Source of the DNA: Mesotaenium endlicherianum
Taxonomy: Eukaryota > Streptophyta > Zygnematophyceae > Zygnematales > Mesotaeniaceae
Length of the DNA stretch: 64,000 bases
NCBI GenBank assembly: GCA_009602735.1
Contig: WELA01007912.1
Location: 18,922 to 82,921, forward strand
Reading direction: 5' to 3'
Position 1 is the first letter of the stretch; every line of letters begins with the position of its first letter. A program made the translations under genes and the position numbers. Under the pieces are notes generated by a model. That model was not told where the DNA came from and did no database searches. It saw nothing but the letters and a program-made list of their open reading frames with translations. Below, piece after piece: positions 9,554-18,533 of the stretch.

Positions 9554-10696
9554 TCAATTCCATCGCATAAACGACGCCAATAAAGCGGTACACAATCCGA
9601 AGCAGGCAATAACGCTGAACGATACGCGCAGGCTGGCTGCCTGTGCGATGAAGCCGATCAGGGGCGGACCGAATAAAAAGCCGAAGAAACCAATAGTAGA
9701 CACTGCTGCGAGTGCAACACCCGGTAACATGGTTTTGGATTTACCGGCAGAACTGTACACCAGCGGCACTACAGATGATACGCCGATACCCACTAATAAA
9801 AAGCCTGCAGTTGCAGGTATTACTGTAGGAAACAAAACCGCAGTAAACAATCCAACAGCAATGACCAATCCACTGCATTGCAGCATGCGCTTTGCGCCCA
9901 GCCGTGCAGTGAGCCGGTCGCCGATAAAACGCCCGCCCGCCATCGTACTCATAAAAGCTACATAACCCAGGGTGATCTGTTGCTCCGGCACCATGACCAC
10001 TTTTTGAAAATATACGCCGCTCCAGTCGAACATGGTTCCTTCACAAACCATGCTGCCGAAAGCGATGAGTCCGAGTTTGAGAATGGCCGCATCCGGTTTG
10101 GCAAAAATGGGTTGGCTACTTTTACCCACATCGGTGGGCAGCAGGTAAGTACGGGTAACCAGTAAGGCCAGGATCACCACACTACAGATCAGTGCAAAAT
10201 GATACAGCGGAGCCAGGCTGCCCGATACAGCCAGGGTGCCGATGGCGGCCCCGGAAAATCCTGCCAGGCTCCAGGTGCCGTGGAAAGAGGCCATGATGGG
10301 ACGCTTATACAAAGCCTCTACACCTACCGCTTGTGTATTTACAGAAATATTGAAAAGATTTCCGAACAAGCCGAATACAAATAATACGGCCGCCAGTTGC
10401 CAGGAATGTTGTACCGCGCCCAGGAATACCAGGGTGAGCGGGTAACCGGTTGCAGCCAGGATCACTACTTTTTTACTGCCCCAGCGCGATACCAGCCAGC
10501 CTGCAATGGGTAAGCTGGTCATAAGTCCTACCGGCAACGCTACCAGTACGGCTCCCAACCCGGCATCGTTGAGTTCTAATTTTTGTTTGATATCGGGTAT
10601 CCTGCTGGCCCAGCTGGCGAAGCAGAGGCCGGCCAGGAAGAAAAAAACGGCTACAGCCCATCTGTGGCTTCGCCTGGAAGAAGTTGCTGTTATCAT
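9554..10696 (-). CDS. MFS transporter
   Basis: 380 residues; the ATG at 10696 (MITATSSRR) is preferred to an upstream in-frame ATG because it puts basic residues right before the first helix. Twelve hydrophobic segments are visible, with an MFS motif between helices 2 and 3 (AGWLVSRWGSKKV) and its echo in the second half (GGRFIGDRLTARLGAKRM). The overall pattern resembles the YbjJ/FucP-like MFS group. Substrate unknown. It is divergent from aspS, with about 95 bases between the starts. Confidence 0.87.
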   Translation of the reverse strand: MITATSSRRSHRWAVAVFFFLAGLCFASWASRIPDIKQKLELNDAGLGAVLVALPVGLMTSLPIAGWLVSRWGSKKVVILAATGYPLTLVFLGAVQHSWQLAAVLFVFGLFGNLFNISVNTQAVGVEALYKRPIMASFHGTWSLAGFSGAAIGTLAVSGSLAPLYHFALICSVVILALLVTRTYLLPTDVGKSSQPIFAKPDAAILKLGLIAFGSMVCEGTMFDWSGVYFQKVVMVPEQQITLGYVAFMSTMAGGRFIGDRLTARLGAKRMLQCSGLVIAVGLFTAVLFPTVIPATAGFLLVGIGVSSVVPLVYSSAGKSKTMLPGVALAAVSTIGFFGFLFGPPLIGFIAQAASLRVSFSVIACFGLCTALLASFMRWN

Positions 10697-10734
10697 TCCC
10701 GCAAAGATGCAACCAAATTCATGGAATACCATCA

Positions 10735-10766
10735 TTTCATGCAAACGGCCATTTCGGCTATATTTG
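10735..10766 (+). promoter_or_regulatory. Candidate Bacteroidota-type promoter of aspS
   Basis: A perfect -7 element TATATTTG (TAnnTTTG) lies at 10759-10766, 25 bases before the aspS ATG. The -33 position holds only a weak TTTC/TTCA instead of TTTG. The -7 match is seen directly; promoter function is inferred. Confidence 0.5.
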
Positions 10767-10790
10767 CGGACCGTATAAAAGACATTGATT

Positions 10791-12623
10791 ATGTATCGCT
10801 CTCATACCTGTGGAGAATTAAGGATTGGTGATGTAAATAAACAAGTAACCCTGGCCGGATGGGTACAGACCGTTCGCAAATTCGGCGCCATTACTTTTGT
10901 GGACCTGCGCGACCGCTATGGCATTACCCAGTTGTTGTTCGGAGAAGAACTCAATAAAGTGCTGGATGAAAATCCGCTGGGGCGTGAATTTGTTTTACAG
11001 GCTACCGGCCTGGTGGCGGAACGCAGCAGCAAGAATGCTCATATTCCCACTGGCGAAATTGAGATCAACATACAGTCATTCACCGTATTGAACAAATCTG
11101 TCGTTCCACCTTTTACCATACAGGATGATACCGATGGAGGCGATGACCTGCGCATGAAATACCGTTTCCTGGACCTCCGCCGTAATGCCGTGAAGAAGAA
11201 CCTTGAACTGCGCTATGCCGTGAATCGCTCAGCACGAAACTACCTGCATGAGAACCAGTTCATGGATATTGAAACGCCATTCCTGATCAAGTCCACACCC
11301 GAAGGCGCCCGCGATTTTGTGGTGCCTTCCCGTATGAATCCCGGCCAGTTCTATGCATTGCCGCAATCGCCACAAACATTCAAGCAATTGCTCATGGTAA
11401 GCGGGTATGACCGCTATTATCAAATTGTGAAATGTTTCCGTGATGAAGACCTGCGAGCGGACAGGCAGCCGGAGTTTACACAGATCGACTGTGAGATGGC
11501 ATTCGTAGAGCAGGAAGATATCCTGAACATGTTCGAAGGATTGATCAAGCGCGTTTTCAAGGATGTAAAAAATATTGACTATACCGAAAAGGTAGCGCGC
11601 ATGAGTTGGGAAGATGCCATGTGGCAGTACGGTAACGACAAACCCGATATCCGCTTTGGCATGAAGATCGCCAACCTGAAATCGGCTTTCACCCGAAATG
11701 GTAAAATAGAAGCTGTTGGCGAACTCATCAACGGCGCCGGTTTTGGCGTATTCGATAATGCTGAAACCGTATTGGCCATTGCAGTACCCGGTTGCAGCGA
11801 GTATACACGCAAGCAAACCGATGAACTGACCGACTGGGTGAAGCGTCCGCAGATAGGTATGCAAGGCCTTGTATTCATCAAATGCAATGCAGACGGCACT
11901 TACAAGAGCAGCGTAGATAAATTCTATCCCGAAGACAAACTGAAAGCCATTGCCCATGCCGCAGGAGCTGTGGCGGGTGACCTGATATTGATACTGGCCG
12001 GTCGTGAAGAACGTACCCGCAAAGCCATCAGTGAATTGCGCCTGGAAATGGGCAAACGCCTTGGTTTCAGGAAAGAAGATGAATTCAAACTGTTATGGGT
12101 GATGGATTTCCCGCTGTTTGAATATGCTGAAGAAGAAAACCGCTGGGTAGCGCGTCACCATCCATTCACTTCACCCAAACCCGATCATATTGAAGTGATG
12201 ATCAATAACAACCCGGTGATTGAAAATGCAGAAAAATACCTGGAGCATCCCTATAACCATATCAAGGCCAATGCTTATGATATGGTGCTGAATGGAAATG
12301 AAATCGGTGGCGGGTCGATCCGTATCCACCAGCGCGCTTTGCAGGAAAAAATGTTTACTGCTTTGGGCATGAGCCAGGAGGAAGCGTTGCATAAGTTCGG
12401 TTTCCTGTTGGGTGCTTTTGAATTCGGCGCACCGCCGCATGGAGGAATTGCTTTTGGTTTCGATCGTCTTTGCTCCATCCTCGGTGGCAGCGAAAGTATT
12501 CGCGACTTCATCGCTTTCCCCAAGAACAACAGTGGCCGCGATGTGATGCTGGATGCGCCCAGTTCTATTGATGATAAGCAATTGGATGAATTGCAGATTC
12601 AATTAAACCAGGGTCAGGATTAA
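10791..12623 (+). CDS. aspS: Aspartyl-tRNA synthetase
   Basis: 610 residues, normal bacterial length. It starts at the ATG ([10 protein letters not shown]), not at the TTG two codons upstream. N-terminal OB-fold anticodon-binding domain ([25 protein letters not shown]), class II motif 2 ([18 protein letters not shown]), GAD insertion domain in the middle, and motif 3 at the end ([11 protein letters not shown]). It charges tRNA-Asp with aspartate in the cytoplasm. A membrane-protein gene follows 34 bases downstream. Confidence 0.98.
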   Translation: MYRSHTCGELRIGDVNKQVTLAGWVQTVRKFGAITFVDLRDRYGITQLLFGEELNKVLDENPLGREFVLQATGLVAERSSKNAHIPTGEIEINIQSFTVLNKSVVPPFTIQDDTDGGDDLRMKYRFLDLRRNAVKKNLELRYAVNRSARNYLHENQFMDIETPFLIKSTPEGARDFVVPSRMNPGQFYALPQSPQTFKQLLMVSGYDRYYQIVKCFRDEDLRADRQPEFTQIDCEMAFVEQEDILNMFEGLIKRVFKDVKNIDYTEKVARMSWEDAMWQYGNDKPDIRFGMKIANLKSAFTRNGKIEAVGELINGAGFGVFDNAETVLAIAVPGCSEYTRKQTDELTDWVKRPQIGMQGLVFIKCNADGTYKSSVDKFYPEDKLKAIAHAAGAVAGDLILILAGREERTRKAISELRLEMGKRLGFRKEDEFKLLWVMDFPLFEYAEEENRWVARHHPFTSPKPDHIEVMINNNPVIENAEKYLEHPYNHIKANAYDMVLNGNEIGGGSIRIHQRALQEKMFTALGMSQEEALHKFGFLLGAFEFGAPPHGGIAFGFDRLCSILGGSESIRDFIAFPKNNSGRDVMLDAPSSIDDKQLDELQIQLNQGQD

Positions 12624-12656
12624 GTTTCATTCACTACTCAACCAATTATACGCATC

Positions 12657-13175
12657 GTGAATCAACTGACTTTATTCCGCATTCTCAGCTATATTTTACT
12701 ACCCATCGGCGCTTTCTTTGGCCTGATGTCAACCATCTTTTTGCTCACAGCCATAGCCAATCCTGCATTGTTGCTGATTGTGTTCCTGTTCTTTTGCATG
12801 GCCGTTTATGCTTTCACCAGTTTTAGTTTCCTCACCAAGGGTATTATGGGTGGAAGAGCATGCAAGGCATCCCTGAAAGACTGGATCAAAGTAAATGCTT
12901 ATGTATGCGTATGCATTGCTACTTTGTTCGTGCTCAATTCGGTGAGTCTGCTGATGATGAACCCGGTCACCCTCCGCCAGACCGTGAGTCAGTTATTAGA
13001 GGCACAACCCAATTTACCTTCCGGCTACAGTATCGATTTCTTCCTTAAAATGATCAAAGGGGTATCCGGTTTCATGTTGTTTACCGGCATCGTATTACTG
13101 TTGCATATCTTCATCAATTTCAAATTGCTAAAGCGTTATAACCACCTTTTCTCTTCCAGTGATAACGCTGAATAA
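12657..13175 (+). CDS. Small membrane protein of unknown function
   Basis: 172 residues with a GTG start, four hydrophobic segments (about residues 8-30, 34-60, 80-103, 135-158) and a charged tail. No family recognised. It follows aspS closely in the same direction and precedes rarA, so it may be co-transcribed with aspS. Confidence 0.65.
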   Translation: MNQLTLFRILSYILLPIGAFFGLMSTIFLLTAIANPALLLIVFLFFCMAVYAFTSFSFLTKGIMGGRACKASLKDWIKVNAYVCVCIATLFVLNSVSLLMMNPVTLRQTVSQLLEAQPNLPSGYSIDFFLKMIKGVSGFMLFTGIVLLLHIFINFKLLKRYNHLFSSSDNAE

Positions 13176-13248
13176 CTGCTCAATAATCGATCACATTGAG
13201 CCATTGAGTATTGAGCAATCGTGCCATTAATTTTAGTACTTTTCAGGT

Positions 13249-14520
13249 GTGAACAACCAAACGCCATTAGCAGAGCGAATGCGTCCGGCTACGCTGGATG
13301 ATTTAGTGGGACAGGAACACCTTACCGGTCAGGGTAGTATCCTGCGGATGGCCATTTCTCAAGGAAGGATTCCTTCGATGATCCTCTGGGGACCTCCCGG
13401 CGTGGGCAAGACCACTATTGCCAATATCATTGCACATACCCTACAGCTTCCTTATTTTCAGTTAAGCGCCATCAGCAGCGGTGTAAAAGATGTACGTGAA
13501 GTGATTGACCAGGCCCGTATGCAAAGTGGGGCTATCTTATTTATCGATGAGATACACCGGTTTAACAAAGGGCAGCAGGACGCCCTGCTGGGAGCTGTAG
13601 AGAAAGGCATCATTACCCTCATTGGCGCCACTACGGAAAATCCTTCTTTCGAAGTGAACAGCGCCTTACTCAGTCGTTGCCAGGTATATGTGTTGAAAGC
13701 CTTGCAGCGAAAAGACCTCATTGCCTTATTACACCAGGCGCTGGAAAAAGACGAATGGCTGAAACAGCAATCTGTTGAACTGAAAGAGACAGAAGCCATG
13801 ATCAATATTTCCGGCGGCGACGCCCGTAAACTGTTGAACCTGCTGGACCTCGTGGTGCAAACACAAGTGAAAGAAAAGAAACAGGTGGTGATCACGGATG
13901 CGTTGGTGATGCAGGTGGCGCAAAAGAAAATCGCTTTGTACGATAAGCAGGGCGAACAGCACTACGATATCATTTCTGCTTTCATCAAAAGTATGCGCGG
14001 CAGTGATCCCAATGCTGCAGTGTACTGGCTGGCCCGGATGATTGAAGGTGGAGAAGATGTAAAGTTCATTGCAAGACGCATGCTCATCTTCGCCAGTGAA
14101 GACATTGGCAATGCCAATCCCAATGCCTTGTTACTGGCCAACGCCACTTTCGATGCCGTGAGCAAAATCGGTTATCCCGAAAGCCGCATCATCTTATCGC
14201 AATGCGCTACGTACCTGGCTTCTTCTGTAAAAAGCAATGCCGCCTATGCAGCTATCGGAGCGGCTTCAGCGGCCGTACAGCAATATGGAGACCTGCCCGT
14301 TCCCCTTCACATTCGCAATGCGCCTACCAGGCTCATGAAAGACATGGATTATGGAAAGGGTTACCAGTACTCACACCTGGGAGAAGGTAATTTTATTGAA
14401 CAGGAATACCTGCCCGAGAAGATCAAAGGCAACAAGTTCTATGAACCCGGCAACAATGCCCGTGAGAACGAGTTGCGTAAGTTTTTAAAAGAGCGCTGGA
14501 AAGACAAGTACGGATATTAA
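13249..14520 (+). CDS. rarA: Replication-associated recombination protein A (AAA+ ATPase, MgsA family)
   Basis: 423 residues with a GTG start. N-terminal [19 protein letters not shown] box typical of RarA/MgsA/WRNIP1, Walker [10 protein letters not shown] (near residue 48), Walker [19 protein letters not shown], sensor 1 GATTENPSF, and the C-terminal tetramerisation domain ([21 protein letters not shown]). It acts at stalled replication forks together with SSB and RecA. Full length. Confidence 0.96.
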   Translation: MNNQTPLAERMRPATLDDLVGQEHLTGQGSILRMAISQGRIPSMILWGPPGVGKTTIANIIAHTLQLPYFQLSAISSGVKDVREVIDQARMQSGAILFIDEIHRFNKGQQDALLGAVEKGIITLIGATTENPSFEVNSALLSRCQVYVLKALQRKDLIALLHQALEKDEWLKQQSVELKETEAMINISGGDARKLLNLLDLVVQTQVKEKKQVVITDALVMQVAQKKIALYDKQGEQHYDIISAFIKSMRGSDPNAAVYWLARMIEGGEDVKFIARRMLIFASEDIGNANPNALLLANATFDAVSKIGYPESRIILSQCATYLASSVKSNAAYAAIGAASAAVQQYGDLPVPLHIRNAPTRLMKDMDYGKGYQYSHLGEGNFIEQEYLPEKIKGNKFYEPGNNARENELRKFLKERWKDKYGY

Positions 14521-14531
14521 AATACATTCCC

Positions 14532-14611
14532 CGTCATCCCGAGCGCAGCCGAGGGATCTGCTCGAACCCTGCGGCAGCTCCTTCGACTCGCTTCGCTCGC
14601 TCAGGATGACG
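14532..14611 (+). repeat. REP-like imperfect palindrome between rarA and the M28 peptidase
   Basis: The outer arms CGTCATCCCGAGCG (14532-14545) and CGCTCAGGATGACG (14598-14611) are inverted repeats with one mismatch, enclosing a GC-rich centre with a further CGAAGCGAGTCGAAGG-type stretch (reverse strand). The composition is unlike the AT-rich flanks. This kind of GTCATCC-GAGCG unit recurs between genes in many genomes; it may also act as a terminator for rarA. Confidence 0.7.
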
Positions 14612-14654
14612 ATAACAGGATACTCATTAACTTTAGTCCTCAATCAACCTCTTT

Positions 14655-16007
14655 ATGCGAAAAATCATTGGCATCAGCCTCACTTCTTTTTTATTGACAC
14701 TTACTGCATACGCACAGACTACTATTCATCGTGATCCGGAGATTGAACAGATGGTGAAAGAAGTATCTGCCGATTCATTACAGTCGTATATCAAGCAAAT
14801 GGTGGCTTTTGGCACACGCAATACCCTCAGTGCAAAGAACGATCACAAACGGGGCATTGGCGCTGCAAGGAATTGGGTACTGAGCAAGTTCAATGCATTT
14901 GCCCAACAATCTGGCGGCAGACTCACCGCTTATATTGATACGGTTACCCTTGCTGCTGATAAAAAAAGGGTTGATACAGCAACATTATTAGGTAATGTTG
15001 TTGCCGTTTTGAAAGGTACCGACCCGAATGATAAACGTATTTTCCTCATCAGCGGTCACCTCGACAGCCGCCGCACCAATGTGATGGACAGAACCGGCGA
15101 TGCACCCGGCGCTAACGACGATGGCAGCGGTTCAGCAGCAGTGATTGAATGCGCACGCATCATGAGCAGTCATGCATTTCCTGCCACCATCATTTTTGTA
15201 ACGGTGAGTGGCGAAGAACAAGGCTTGCTGGGCGCCGATTTTATGGCTTCAAAAGCAAAAAAACAAGAATGGAATATAAAAGCCATGCTCAACAACGATA
15301 TCATAGGCAGCAACAACAGTAGTGAAACCCAGATCATCGATAATACCCGTATCCGCGTTTTCAGTGAAGGATTGCCGGCTTATGAAACGGAGCAATCGGC
15401 CAAAAATATTCGCCAGTTTGGCCTGGAGAATGATGGCAAAGCACGACAATTGGCGCGCTATGTAAAAGAGACCGGCGAGCGTTACGTGGAAAACCTGGAG
15501 GTAGTTATGATCTACCGCAACGATCGCTTTCTTCGCGGTGGCGACCATTCTCCTTTTGTTGAAAAAGGATTTGCAGCCGTACGCTTCACAGAGATGAATG
15601 AAAACTACAACCACCAGCACCAGGACATCCGCAAAGAGAATGGTATCCAGTACGGAGACCTTACCGAGTTCATGGACTTTGAATACCTGCGCAAGAACAC
15701 AGCCATGAACCTCAGCAACCTGGCCAATTTAGCCAAAGCTCCAGCCATGCCGGAAGAAGTAAAAGTAGAAGTAAAGAGCCTGGGCAATTACACCGATCTT
15801 AATTGGAAAGCACCCAAGACCGGAAAGGTGAAAGGATATTATGTGATGATGCGCGAAACCACCAGTGCTGTGTGGCAGAAGAAATTCTTTACCGCAGAAA
15901 CGAGTTACAGGCTGCCTTACTCCAAAGACAATTATTTCTTTGCTGTGCAAGCCGTTAATGAAACAGGTAATGAGAGTTTGGGAGTAGTACCGACGCCAGC
16001 GCGATAA
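14655..16007 (+). CDS. Secreted M28-family zinc peptidase with a C-terminal Fn3-like domain
   Basis: 450 residues. Signal peptide ending AYAQ (about residue 21). Zinc ligands of the M28 fold are all visible: SGHLDS, GANDDGSG, the catalytic pair in GEEQG, D in NNDIIG, and the last His in NYNHQHQD. Residues about 370-450 (VKSLGNYTDLNWKAP...YYVMMRET...FFAVQAVNETGNES) look like a fibronectin type III or other beta-sandwich module. Probably an exported aminopeptidase. A REP-like palindrome lies just upstream. Confidence 0.9.
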   Translation: MRKIIGISLTSFLLTLTAYAQTTIHRDPEIEQMVKEVSADSLQSYIKQMVAFGTRNTLSAKNDHKRGIGAARNWVLSKFNAFAQQSGGRLTAYIDTVTLAADKKRVDTATLLGNVVAVLKGTDPNDKRIFLISGHLDSRRTNVMDRTGDAPGANDDGSGSAAVIECARIMSSHAFPATIIFVTVSGEEQGLLGADFMASKAKKQEWNIKAMLNNDIIGSNNSSETQIIDNTRIRVFSEGLPAYETEQSAKNIRQFGLENDGKARQLARYVKETGERYVENLEVVMIYRNDRFLRGGDHSPFVEKGFAAVRFTEMNENYNHQHQDIRKENGIQYGDLTEFMDFEYLRKNTAMNLSNLANLAKAPAMPEEVKVEVKSLGNYTDLNWKAPKTGKVKGYYVMMRETTSAVWQKKFFTAETSYRLPYSKDNYFFAVQAVNETGNESLGVVPTPAR

Positions 16008-16104
16008 AATGTATGCTGGTTAACACATTTTAACAAAAACAAATAAGTTATTCTGAATAGCTTTAGGAATCAAAACTTCTCTCACTAACAAAAAGTGTAT
16101 CTGT

Positions 16105-16467
16105 ATGAAACGATTTCTATTCATTCAAGTAATCCTTATCTGTATTGCCATTCCTTCTTTTGCGCAAAAGAAAATAGAAAAATATTGCGTATTCGCTACT
16201 TATCCCAGCAATAAGGAAAGAGGTAAATTAGAAATTATTTTTGCGCGAGGTGATGTAGATTCTTTATTCTCATTCAAAGACAGTTCCGTTCAAACAAATC
16301 TGATAAATATAGCCACTACTTTAAAAAAGGAATCAGATTTATTGAATTATATGGCTTCTCAAGGCTGGTCCCTAGTAGCATATACGTCGCTAACTTCCCA
16401 GTACCAGCAGAGACATCTTATCTTCAAAAAAGAGTTTGACCTTTCAGAGCTAAAGAGTTCGCAGTAG
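16105..16467 (+). CDS. Small secreted protein of unknown function
   Basis: 120 residues with a clear signal peptide (MKRFLFIQVILICIAIPSFAQ). The mature part has the pattern IEKYCVFATYPSN...LEIIFARG and ends with a MASQGWSLVAY...RHLIFKKEF segment. The G-W-x-L-V motif resembles short DUF4177-like repeats, but I would not name a function. Convergent with the next gene, 6 bases apart. Confidence 0.75.
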   Translation: MKRFLFIQVILICIAIPSFAQKKIEKYCVFATYPSNKERGKLEIIFARGDVDSLFSFKDSSVQTNLINIATTLKKESDLLNYMASQGWSLVAYTSLTSQYQQRHLIFKKEFDLSELKSSQ

Positions 16468-16473
16468 GGACTG

Positions 16474-17952
16474 TTAAGCCAGTTTCTCTGGCACCATACG
16501 TCCTACGATCTTATCGGTGTCTTCAACGCCCCTGTCGCCACCTTCGTGGTATTCGGCATCTTCATTTACGTCCCAAAGGTCGTAGACTTCTTTACCAGCC
16601 AGGATGTTCTTGGCAGCCAGCATTGCGGTCATCATGCTGTGATCCTGGTTGTTGTATTTGTGCATGCCATTACGGCCTACTAAATAAAGACCGGGATAAT
16701 CTTTCAGCGCTTCCCTGACATTTTCTACATTTTGCTTGTAGTCCTGGTCGTACACGGGATATGCTTTGGGTTGGCGTACCACATATCCATCGACCACTGC
16801 TGCCGGGTTGGTTAATCCAATCTGTGCAATTTCTTTCTTGGCCAACTCAATGAGGTCTTCATCCTTACTGTTCCATAAACCATCGCCTTCAAAACAAAAA
16901 TACTCCAACCCATAACAAGCCATGTTCGGATCGGGTACCATATAGGGACTCCAGGATTTGAAATTCTGAATACGCCCCACTTTCACACTGGGGTCATGGA
17001 TGTATATCCAGTTATCGGTAAAAGCATCTTCATCACGGCATATCAATACCACTGTGAGGAAATCCCTGTAACCCAGGTTCCTGGCCGATTCCAGCGCTTT
17101 CTGCGGGAAAGCAGGTGCAACAGAAGTAACCAGTTCACGCATGGGTGCTGAAGAAAGAACGTAGTCGTATCCGCCATAATCATTTCCGTCGGTTCCATGC
17201 ACCGTCCATTTACCACCGGCAGTATCGATCCCTTTCACCCCGCAATTCATCTTCACTTCCACTCCCAGTTTTTTACTCTTCTCTACACATACCTCCCACA
17301 TCATACCGGGGCCCATTTTGGGATAACGGAATGAATCGATCAGGGTCTTGATCACTTTGTCTTTATCACCACCTGATTTTTTTTGAGGACGGAGTGCATT
17401 CCAGATGGCGCTGCTGAGCGATAACCCTTTAATACGCTGTGCTGCCCAGTCAGCGCTGATCTCTTTACAAGGAATACCCCACACTTTCTCGGTATAGGTT
17501 TTGAAGAAAATATTGAACAAGCGTTTCCCGAACTGGTTACTCACCCAGTCTTCGAAATTGGTGGGATTTTTTACCGGGAAAGCCTTTGCCTGCAAATAAC
17601 TCAATACACACAATGCGCTCTCAATGATGCCCAGTTTGCGTAGTGCGTCAAAAGCCACAAGCGGGTAAGAAAAGAATTTCTTGTTGTAATAAATACGGGA
17701 ACTCCTGGGCCTTTCCAGCATTTCGTCTCCCAGTATTTCTGTCCAGAAGTCTTCCACTTCTTTTGACTTGGAGAAGAAACGGTGTCCGCCAATGTCAAAA
17801 TGGTATCCTTTGTATGATTCGGTGCGGGAGATGCCTCCCACATATTGCGGGTCTTTCTCAAAAACGGTCACGTCTTGTCCGCCTTTTCCCAATAAATAGG
17901 CCGCTGTGAGTCCAGCCGGCCCGGCTCCAATAATTGCCACTCTTTTTTGCAT
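16474..17952 (-). CDS. NAD(P)/FAD-dependent amine-oxidase-like protein (UDP-galactopyranose-mutase-like fold)
   Basis: 492 residues from the ATG at 17952 (MQKRVAIIGAGPAG). Dinucleotide-binding motif VAIIGAGPAGLTAAYLL with E at the end of beta-2 (VFEKD), then GGISRT and FDIGGHRFFSKS, found in flavoproteins close to protoporphyrinogen oxidase and UDP-galactopyranose mutase that act on surface sugars. The region YTEKVWGIPC...W..QRIKGLSL is typical of this glycan-related group. The C-terminal GLYLVGRNGMHKYNNQDHSMMTA closes the FAD site. Substrate not determinable. Divergent from elaA. Confidence 0.85.
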   Translation of the reverse strand: MQKRVAIIGAGPAGLTAAYLLGKGGQDVTVFEKDPQYVGGISRTESYKGYHFDIGGHRFFSKSKEVEDFWTEILGDEMLERPRSSRIYYNKKFFSYPLVAFDALRKLGIIESALCVLSYLQAKAFPVKNPTNFEDWVSNQFGKRLFNIFFKTYTEKVWGIPCKEISADWAAQRIKGLSLSSAIWNALRPQKKSGGDKDKVIKTLIDSFRYPKMGPGMMWEVCVEKSKKLGVEVKMNCGVKGIDTAGGKWTVHGTDGNDYGGYDYVLSSAPMRELVTSVAPAFPQKALESARNLGYRDFLTVVLICRDEDAFTDNWIYIHDPSVKVGRIQNFKSWSPYMVPDPNMACYGLEYFCFEGDGLWNSKDEDLIELAKKEIAQIGLTNPAAVVDGYVVRQPKAYPVYDQDYKQNVENVREALKDYPGLYLVGRNGMHKYNNQDHSMMTAMLAAKNILAGKEVYDLWDVNEDAEYHEGGDRGVEDTDKIVGRMVPEKLA

Positions 17953-18018
17953 ACTGATCAAATCGTATCTAAAAAATGCTTATACTCGCGAATACGCAAA
18001 GGTGTAAAAAAAAGCCCA

Positions 18019-18471
18019 ATGAGCAATCCGTCCTATCAATGTAATTATAAACCTTTTGAAACACTTACTGTAGCTGAATTGTATGCTATTTTGCAATTGA
18101 GGAACAGAGTTTTTATCGTAGAGCAACAATGTGTTTACGCCGATACGGATGGAAAAGATGCATTTTGTTTTCACCTGATGGTATGGGATGATAATCAACT
18201 GGCTGCCTATGCGCGTTTGTTGCCGGCGGGACTGGCTTTTGAACAAGCATCCATTGGCCGGGTGGTCAGCGATCCCGAATACCGTGGAAAAGGCGCTGGA
18301 AAATTGTTGATGACGCAGGCGATTGCGCTTTGTCATGAATTATTCGGTCCTGGCCCAGTCAAAATAGGCGCCCAGCTCTACCTTAAGCGCTTCTATGAAT
18401 CGCTGGGCTTTGTAAAATGCAGTGAAATGTATTTGGAAGATGGGATTGAGCATATTGAAATGTTGAGATAG
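18019..18471 (+). CDS. elaA: GNAT family N-acetyltransferase, ElaA-like
   Basis: 150 residues from the ATG at 18019 (MSNPSYQ); the open frame continues upstream, but a start there would overlap the divergent flavoprotein gene. ElaA pattern: LY.ILQLRNRVFIVEQQC.Y.D.DGKD, then the acetyl-CoA loop IGRVVSDPEYRGKGAGKLLM, then IGAQLYLKRFYESLGF. Substrate unknown. It is convergent with uvrA, with a hairpin repeat in the gap. Confidence 0.9.
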   Translation: MSNPSYQCNYKPFETLTVAELYAILQLRNRVFIVEQQCVYADTDGKDAFCFHLMVWDDNQLAAYARLLPAGLAFEQASIGRVVSDPEYRGKGAGKLLMTQAIALCHELFGPGPVKIGAQLYLKRFYESLGFVKCSEMYLEDGIEHIEMLR

Positions 18472-18473
18472 GT

Positions 18474-18533
18474 GTTAGTTGTTAGTTGTCAGATGATAGA
18501 TTTTCTTTCTAACAACTAACATCTAACAACTAA
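18474..18533. repeat. Inverted repeat of TTAGTTGTTAG units in the convergent elaA/uvrA gap
   Basis: Left arm GTTAGTTGTTAGTTG (18474-18488) and right arm CTAACAACTAACATCTAACAACTAA (18509-18533) can form a long AT-rich hairpin with a T-rich loop. A sequence of the same family lies at 24831-24887, also between convergent genes. Probably a bidirectional terminator built from a repeated intergenic unit. Confidence 0.7.

Noticed and set aside
11229-11957. 242-codon minus-strand frame inside aspS
   Set aside because: Antisense to a fully conserved synthetase gene; no protein-like motif.
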